From assembly GCA_035315685.1 (NCBI GenBank), contig DATFXR010000347.1, positions 1 to 25,619 on the forward strand: a DNA stretch of 25,619 nucleotides. The letters are read 5' to 3'. The position numbers were made by a program, and so were the translations under genes. This document shows positions 8,242 to 13,343 of this stretch, piece after piece; positions within the stretch are counted from its first letter, which is position 1, and each line of letters starts with the position of its first letter. Origin of the DNA: QHWK01 sp035315685 (lineage in GTDB: Bacteria; Acidobacteriota; Vicinamibacteria; Vicinamibacterales; CAVVIG01). The notes beneath the pieces were generated by a model, which made no database searches, was not told the DNA's origin, and worked only from the letters and a program-made list of their open reading frames with translations.

Positions 8242-9018
8242 ATGCACACGATCTTCGAGACCGCAGGACCCGTCGCGACGCTCACCTTCAACCGTCCCGA
8301 GGCGCGCAACGCGATGACCTGGGCGATGTACCAGGCGCTCGTCGACGCGTGCGAGAAGGTCGACCGAGACGACGCGATCCGCGTCCTGGTCCTGCGCGGC
8401 GCCGGCGGCAAGGCGTTCGTCGCCGGCACCGATATCTCGCAGTTTCAGACTTTCACGGATCGCCAGGACGGCCTGAAGTACGAGGAGCGGCTGGACCACG
8501 TGCTCGACCGTCTCGAGCGTGTGACGAAACCGACCATCGCGCAGGTCGAAGGCGTCGCGGTCGGCGGCGGCTGTGCGATCGCGCTGGTATGCGACCTGCG
8601 CGTCGCGACGCCGGAGTCGAGCTTCGGCATTCCCATCGCACGCACACTGGGCAACTGTCTGTCAGGCGCGACCTACAGCCGGCTCGTCGACCTCGTCGGC
8701 CCGTCAGCGGTGAAGGATCTGCTGTTCACCGGAAGGCTCGTCGACGGCGCCGAGGCGCACGCGCTCGGGCTCGTGAATCGTATCGAGTCGTCCGCGGCCA
8801 TCGCCGCCGCCGTCCTGCGACTCGCGCTCGACATCGCCGCGAACGCGCCGTTGACGCTGCGCGCGACGAAGGAAATGATCCGCCGCGTGCTCGCGAAGCG
8901 GCGCCTTGCGCCTGGCGACGATGCGGATCTGGTCGAACTGTGCTACACGAGCGACGACTTCCACGAAGGCGTGGAGGCGTTCCTCGCCAAACGGAAGCCG
9001 CGATGGTCGGGACGATGA
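8242..9018 (+). CDS. Enoyl-CoA hydratase/isomerase (crotonase-fold) protein lacking both catalytic glutamates
   Basis: 258 residues, normal length for the family. FNRPEARNAM (16-25), AGTDISQF (61-68) and EGVAVGGGCAIALVCD (103-118) give the CoA-binding fold and oxyanion hole. Aligned by eye to rat mitochondrial enoyl-CoA hydratase, Glu144 corresponds to A112 and Glu164 to I132 (FGIPIARTLGN), so ordinary syn-hydration is unlikely. Crotonase relatives with other residues do isomerisation, dehalogenation, C-C cleavage or thioester hydrolysis. The gene starts at ATG 8242, divergent from the CoA-transferase, and the two may form one thioester pathway. No clear Shine-Dalgarno is present. Substrate unknown. 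Confidence 0.8.
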   Translation: MHTIFETAGPVATLTFNRPEARNAMTWAMYQALVDACEKVDRDDAIRVLVLRGAGGKAFVAGTDISQFQTFTDRQDGLKYEERLDHVLDRLERVTKPTIAQVEGVAVGGGCAIALVCDLRVATPESSFGIPIARTLGNCLSGATYSRLVDLVGPSAVKDLLFTGRLVDGAEAHALGLVNRIESSAAIAAAVLRLALDIAANAPLTLRATKEMIRRVLAKRRLAPGDDADLVELCYTSDDFHEGVEAFLAKRKPRWSGR

Positions 9019-9042
9019 GGAACGTTGCCGCGCGGGGGCCCC

Positions 9043-9140
9043 GTCCGGCTAAAGCCGGACACTACGGGAACGGGCCCACGCGCAATCGTCATTCCAGGCG
9101 GTGTCCGGCTTGTGGCCGTAGTGTCCGGCTTCAGCCGGAC
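9043..9140. repeat. REP/BIME-like pair of inverted palindromes
   Basis: GTCCGGCTAAAGCCGGAC (9043-9060) and GTCCGGCTTCAGCCGGAC (9123-9140) are each perfect 8-bp hairpins with a 2-nt loop. With their ACACTACGG tails they form an inverted pair, identical in 24 of 25 positions. A partial third unit begins at 9101. The layout resembles bacterial interspersed mosaic elements built from two REP units. It separates the crotonase and M28 peptidase genes. No RAYT transposase is in the window. Confidence 0.7.
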
Positions 9141-9153
9141 CGTGATCGAGCGT

Positions 9154-9159
9154 AGGGAG
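9154..9159 (+). promoter_or_regulatory. Ribosome binding site of the M28 peptidase
   Basis: AGGGAG sits 5 nt upstream of the ATG at 9165 and is the strongest Shine-Dalgarno match seen in the window. It fixes the start directly before the signal peptide. Confidence 0.65.
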
Positions 9160-9164
9160 ACACA

Positions 9165-10763
9165 ATGAAGCGCGCATTCCTCGTACTCGTGCTCGCCGCA
9201 GCGGTCGCGCCGTTCGTCGGCGCGCAGACCGAAAAGCTCGACTACCCGATGCTCGGCAAGATCCGCGACGAAGGGCTCTCGCATTCGCAGGTGATGGATC
9301 ACGTGTCGTGGCTCAGCGACGTGTACGGTCCGCGCCTGACCGGCTCGCCGGCAATTCAGCAGGCGAGCGAATGGGTGATGAAGACGTTCAACGAATGGGG
9401 ACTCGCCAACGTGCATCAGGAACGATGGGCGTTCGGCCAGGGCTGGTCGCTGCAGCGTTTCAGCGCCCACCTCATCGAGCCGCAGGTCCAGCCGATCATC
9501 GGCCTTCCGCACGAATGGTCCTCGCCGACCAAGGGCGCCGTCGTCGCCGACGTCGTGCGCGTGCGGATTGCGAGCGAGGCGGACTTCGCGACGTATCACG
9601 GGAAGCTCGCCGGCAAGATCGTGCTCACCCAGCCGGCGCGACGCGTTCGAATGCTCGAAGGGCCGATCGTCCTGCGCATGGACGACAAATGGACGGCCGA
9701 GGCTCAGACGACGCCGGTGCCGGACCCGGCCGCAGGCGGGGGCCGCGGCAACACTGCCGCCTCGCTGCGGCAGAAGATCGCCGACTTCTACGCGGCCGAG
9801 GGCGTCGTCGCCGTGCTGGATCGCGGCAGCGACAGCGACATGGCGGCCGGCGGCAGCGACCTGTCGTGGCAGCAGCAGCATCCCGACGGCGGCACGATTT
9901 TCCCGACCGGCAGCGGCCCACGTGACGCCAACGCCGGGAAGAATCCACCCGAGGTGACGCTGGCGGTCGAGCACTACAACCGCATGGTCCGCATCCTCGA
10001 CAAGAGGATCCCGGTGAAGATGGAGCTCAACGTCGACGCCAGGTTCCACGACGAGACGACGCCGAACGGGTTCAACACGATCGCCGAGATTCCGGGTACC
10101 GATCTCGCCTCGGAAGTGGTGATGGTCGGCGCGCATTTCGACTCGCATGCGTACGCGACCGGCGCGACCGACAACGCGACAGGCAGCGCGGCCATGATTG
10201 AAGCGATGCGGATCCTGAAGGCGGTCGGCGCCAGGCCGCGCCGCACGATCCGGATCGGGCTGTGGGGCGGCGAAGAGCAGGGTCTGCTCGGATCGCGCGC
10301 CTACATCCGCGATCATTTCGCGGATGTCGAGACGATGACGCTCAAGGCCGAGCACGCGAAGCTGGCGGCGTACTTCAACTCCGACAACGGGACCGGCAAG
10401 GTGCGTGGCATCTGGATGCAGGGCAACATGGCGGCGCGGCCGATCTTCGAGCAGTGGATCGCGCCGCTGCGCGATCTCGGGGTGACGATCCTGGCGCCGC
10501 GGTCGGTGTCGCAGACCGATCACCTGTCGTTCGACAAGGCCGGCCTGCCCGCGTTCCAGTTCGTCGTCGATCGCCTCGAGTACAACTCGCGCACGCACCA
10601 CTCGAACATGGACACGTTCGATCGCGTCCAGCGTGACGACATGGTGCAGCAGGCGACCGTCGTCGCGGTGTTCGCCTACGACGCGGCGATGCGCGACGAG
10701 AAGCTGCCGCGCAAGGCGCTGCCCGCCCCGCAGCGCGGCCGCGGAACCACTAGCCAGCAGTAG
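9165..10763 (+). CDS. Secreted M28-family zinc peptidase
   Basis: 532 residues. An N-terminal signal peptide (MKRAFLVLVLAAAVAPFVGA, likely cut before Q21) sends it to the periplasm or outside. Residues about 115-290 form a PA-like insert found in many M28 enzymes. The catalytic half shows the zinc ligands and base of the family: H324 and D326 (GAHFDSH), D336 (ATDNATG), E370/E371 (WGGEEQGLLGS), D407 (NSDNG) and a histidine in RTHHSNMDT (H478 or H479). Family members are aminopeptidases or carboxypeptidases, and this one probably scavenges peptides. It is a single gene, preceded by a REP-like pair and followed by the composite octamer repeat. Specificity cannot be read from the sequence. Confidence 0.88.
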   Translation: MKRAFLVLVLAAAVAPFVGAQTEKLDYPMLGKIRDEGLSHSQVMDHVSWLSDVYGPRLTGSPAIQQASEWVMKTFNEWGLANVHQERWAFGQGWSLQRFSAHLIEPQVQPIIGLPHEWSSPTKGAVVADVVRVRIASEADFATYHGKLAGKIVLTQPARRVRMLEGPIVLRMDDKWTAEAQTTPVPDPAAGGGRGNTAASLRQKIADFYAAEGVVAVLDRGSDSDMAAGGSDLSWQQQHPDGGTIFPTGSGPRDANAGKNPPEVTLAVEHYNRMVRILDKRIPVKMELNVDARFHDETTPNGFNTIAEIPGTDLASEVVMVGAHFDSHAYATGATDNATGSAAMIEAMRILKAVGARPRRTIRIGLWGGEEQGLLGSRAYIRDHFADVETMTLKAEHAKLAAYFNSDNGTGKVRGIWMQGNMAARPIFEQWIAPLRDLGVTILAPRSVSQTDHLSFDKAGLPAFQFVVDRLEYNSRTHHSNMDTFDRVQRDDMVQQATVVAVFAYDAAMRDEKLPRKALPAPQRGRGTTSQQ

Positions 10764-10774
10764 CACCCGGTCTG

Positions 10775-10944
10775 CCACGAAGCCACGAAGCCACGAAGCC
10801 ACGAAGACACGAAGAAAGACGGAACCACAGAGATCACAGAGACACGGAGAAGACGATCCGGCGTCGCGGAAATTACGCGGCGCGCGCCGCAACTCTGCGG
10901 GCTCCGCGGTCTCTGCGGTTCAGATCTCGATCGCAGCGTGACAG
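10775..10944. repeat. Composite octamer/nonamer repeat element (copy 2, inverted to 4047-4340)
   Basis: Four perfect CCACGAAG octamers (10775-10806) are followed by ACACGAAG, then CACAGAG and CACGGAG units to about 10850, a 40-nt unrelated middle, then the complement of CCGCRGAG nonamers (10892-10914) and a 30-nt block (10915-10944) identical to the reverse complement of 4073-4102. The order of parts is the same as in copy 1. It fills the convergent junction between the M28 peptidase and the MFS transporter. Confidence 0.75.
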
Positions 10945-10965
10945 TGGCGAGCCGCGAAAAGCGCT

Positions 10966-12237
10966 CTACGTGACCACGCGCGCGTCGGTTTCGAACGCGC
11001 GCTCAGGATGCATCGTCGGGGCGAGGAGCGCGCCGAGCAGCAGGAAGCCGAGCGAGCCGGCGAACGGGAGCTGCCAGTTACCGGTCAGGTCGGTGATGAA
11101 GCCGAACGCGATCGGCGACAGGATCGCCGCAAGCGCGGAACCGGTGTTCATCATCCCTGCCGCCGTACCGGAGAACTTCCCCGCGATGTCCATCGGGATC
11201 GACCACATCGGCCCGATCACGAGCTCGGCAAAGAAGAACGCGGCGCCGAGCGACAGGATGATCAGGACGAGATCGTGTGTGAGGAACACCGGCACCATGC
11301 AGACGAACGACGCGAGGAAGCCGGCCATCACGACGTTGCGCCGGGCCCGCTGAAGATCGTTGGTGTGATGGAGGATGCGGTCGCTGACCACGCCGCCCAG
11401 ATAATCGCCGACGACGCCGGCGAAGAAGACTGCGGATGTGAAGAGCGCTGACTTCCTCAGATCGTACTTGTAGACGTTGAGAAAGTACGAGGGCAGCCAC
11501 GTGAGGTACAGCCACAGCGTCCACCCGTAGCAGAAGTACACGATTGTGACCGGCGCCATCCGCCGCGCGAGCGGGAGCCAGGGGACGCGGGGACGCTCCC
11601 GGTGTTCGGGGACACCGCGGTTGGGGAGCGCGGCCAGCTCCTCGCGCGAGATCGAGCGGTGATCGGTGGGGTTGTCGCGGAAATACCAGAGCCAGACGAC
11701 CACCCAGATCAGCGAGGCGCCGCCGAGTGTCACAAACGATCCGCGCCACGACACGGCGATGATCAGCCAGGCGACGATCGGCGGCGTGACGGCGTTGCCG
11801 AAACGCGCGAACGAGTGGGTCAGGCCCTGCGCGAATCCGCGGCGGCCGACCGGCGTCCAGTTCTGCATCGCCCGCGTCGCCACCGGGAACGTCGCGCCTT
11901 CTCCGAAGCCGACGAGCACGCGGCAGAGGAACAGCGTCGCGAAGCCACCGGCCAGCCCGGTCAGGATGGTGGCCGACGCCCACACGACGCCGCAGAGGAA
12001 CAACGTTCGCCGCGGGCCGAACCGATCGCCCACCCAGCCGCCGAAAATCTGGAACAGCAGGTACGGATAGCCGAAGGCAGATTGGAGAAATCCGAGCTGC
12101 GTGTTCGAGAGGTGCAGCTCCCGCTTGATCGCGTCGAGCGCCGTCGCGATGTTCACCCGATCGATGTAGGTGATCATGTACATCAGGCAGAGCAACGCGA
12201 GGACGATGTCGGTGGGTCGGAACCGCCTCTGTGGCAT
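10966..12237 (-). CDS. MFS transporter, anion:cation symporter (ACS) type
   Basis: 423 residues with about twelve membrane spans. MITYIDRVNIATA (21-33) and GWVGDRFGPRRTLF (67-80) are the TM1 signature and motif A of the ACS family, which carries hexuronates, galactonate, glucarate, phthalate and similar organic anions in symport with protons. The C-terminal half has SIPMDIAGKFSGTAAGMMNTG, cut here by the usual TM10-TM11 loop, also typical of this family. The start ATG at 12237 lies 26 nt from the divergent aldo/keto reductase start, suggesting shared or overlapping promoters and possibly a sugar-acid or aldehyde pathway with that enzyme. Substrate not assignable. Confidence 0.85.
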   Translation of the reverse strand: MPQRRFRPTDIVLALLCLMYMITYIDRVNIATALDAIKRELHLSNTQLGFLQSAFGYPYLLFQIFGGWVGDRFGPRRTLFLCGVVWASATILTGLAGGFATLFLCRVLVGFGEGATFPVATRAMQNWTPVGRRGFAQGLTHSFARFGNAVTPPIVAWLIIAVSWRGSFVTLGGASLIWVVVWLWYFRDNPTDHRSISREELAALPNRGVPEHRERPRVPWLPLARRMAPVTIVYFCYGWTLWLYLTWLPSYFLNVYKYDLRKSALFTSAVFFAGVVGDYLGGVVSDRILHHTNDLQRARRNVVMAGFLASFVCMVPVFLTHDLVLIILSLGAAFFFAELVIGPMWSIPMDIAGKFSGTAAGMMNTGSALAAILSPIAFGFITDLTGNWQLPFAGSLGFLLLGALLAPTMHPERAFETDARVVT

Positions 12238-12249
12238 CGGGAAGGACGC

Positions 12250-12255
12250 TATAGA
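12250..12255 (+). promoter_or_regulatory. Putative -10 box of the aldo/keto reductase (near-leaderless)
   Basis: TATAGA lies 8 nt before the ATG at 12264, so a transcript started at normal distance would begin at or next to the start codon. CTATAG (12249-12254) is self-complementary and could also serve the divergent MFS gene. No good -35 match is visible. Confidence 0.35.
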
Positions 12256-12263
12256 CTACCTCA

Positions 12264-13286
12264 ATGAAGTATCGGCAACTGGCAGATACCGGTGTGTTCG
12301 TCTCCGAGCTGTGCCTTGGCGCGATGACCTTCGGCGGCGTTGGTCAGATCTGGGAGGTGATCGGTGGCCTCGGTCAATCGGAGGTCGACACGCTGGTCCA
12401 CCGGGCACTCGACCAGGGCATCAACTTTGTCGACACCGCCAACGTCTATTCAGCTGGCGAATCGGAGACGCTGTTGGGGAAGGCGCTCGCCGGGCGGCGT
12501 CACGCAGTCGTGCTCGCTACGAAAGTGCGCGGCCGGGTCAACCAGGGACCGAACGACGTCGGGCTGTCGCGGCTGCACATCATGAAGGCCGTCGAAGACA
12601 GCCTCCGGCGGCTCGGCACCGATTACATCGACCTGTATCAAATTCACCGCCCCGACTGGTTCACGAGCGTCGAGGATACGCTGCGTGCGCTGGACGATCT
12701 GGTTCGCGCCGGCAAGGTGCGCTACATCGGCTGCTCGAACCTGCCGGCGTGGTATTTGATGAAAGCGCTCGCCGTCTCGCGCGAGCAGCACCTCGAGCGG
12801 TTCCGTTGCACGCAGTCGTTCTACTCGCTCGCGGGTCGCGATCTCGAGCGCGACACCATTCCGCTCATCAGGGATCAGGGCCTCGGCCTGCTGGTGTGGA
12901 GTCCGCTCGCCGGCGGTTTCCTGTCGGGCAAGTTCACGCGCACAGGCGGAGACGAGGCCGCGCGGCGGGCCAAGTTCGACTTTCCGCCGGTCGACAAGGA
13001 GAAGGGCTACGCGATCCTCGACGTGCTCACGACGATCGCCCAGGCGCACGGCGCGACCGCGCCGCAGATCGCGCTGGCGTGGATTCTGGCCAATCCGGCC
13101 GTCACGAGCGTGATCATCGGCGCGCGCAGGACTGCTCAACTCGACGACAACCTCGAGTCGGTTGACGTCACGCTGACGGCCGACGACATGAAGGCGCTCG
13201 ACGAAGTCAGCAGGCTCCCGCTCGCCTACCCGGAGTGGATGGATTCGCTCGGAACGGATCGCAAACCGGGGGAGCGGAGATACTGA
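12264..13286 (+). CDS. Aldo/keto reductase
   Basis: 340 residues, a cytoplasmic NADPH-dependent TIM-barrel oxidoreductase of the YajO/Tas-like group. The catalytic tetrad is complete: D57 (NFVDTAN), Y62 (NVYSAGESE), K87 (LATKVRG) and H128 (LYQIHRPDW). The cofactor-binding C-terminal block is also present (VTSVIIGARRTAQLDDN). It reduces an aldehyde or ketone; the substrate is unknown. It is divergent from an ACS-type organic anion transporter with only 26 nt between start codons. The TGA stop is followed at once by GAATTAG, the first unit of a heptamer repeat that forms a hairpin with the end of the convergent downstream gene. Confidence 0.88.
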   Translation: MKYRQLADTGVFVSELCLGAMTFGGVGQIWEVIGGLGQSEVDTLVHRALDQGINFVDTANVYSAGESETLLGKALAGRRHAVVLATKVRGRVNQGPNDVGLSRLHIMKAVEDSLRRLGTDYIDLYQIHRPDWFTSVEDTLRALDDLVRAGKVRYIGCSNLPAWYLMKALAVSREQHLERFRCTQSFYSLAGRDLERDTIPLIRDQGLGLLVWSPLAGGFLSGKFTRTGGDEAARRAKFDFPPVDKEKGYAILDVLTTIAQAHGATAPQIALAWILANPAVTSVIIGARRTAQLDDNLESVDVTLTADDMKALDEVSRLPLAYPEWMDSLGTDRKPGERRY

Positions 13287-13343
13287 GAATTAGGAATTTG
13301 GAATTAGGAATTTGGAATTCGTGAAATTCCTAATTCCTAATTA
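13284..13343. terminator. Heptamer-repeat hairpin between convergent genes
   Basis: On the plus strand GAATTAG and GAATTTG units alternate from 13287 to about 13319, then the inverse (ATTCCTAATTCCTAATTA) follows to 13342. The two halves can fold into one long AT-rich stem. The plus-strand half begins at the TGA of the aldo/keto reductase, and the minus-strand half contains the TAG of the dehydrogenase. It is placed as a bidirectional terminator, but the stem is AT-rich, so function is inferred from position. Confidence 0.6.

Noticed and set aside
187..9018. Complete oxalate degradation operon
   Set aside because: No oxalyl-CoA decarboxylase or oxalyl-CoA reductase is present and the genes alternate strands, so only a hypothesis is kept.
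8943..10892. 649-codon open frame on the minus strand
   Set aside because: It is antisense to the M28 peptidase, rich in Arg, His and Asp with no domain, and a by-product of high third-position GC; the plus-strand gene has a signal peptide, ribosome site and zinc motifs.
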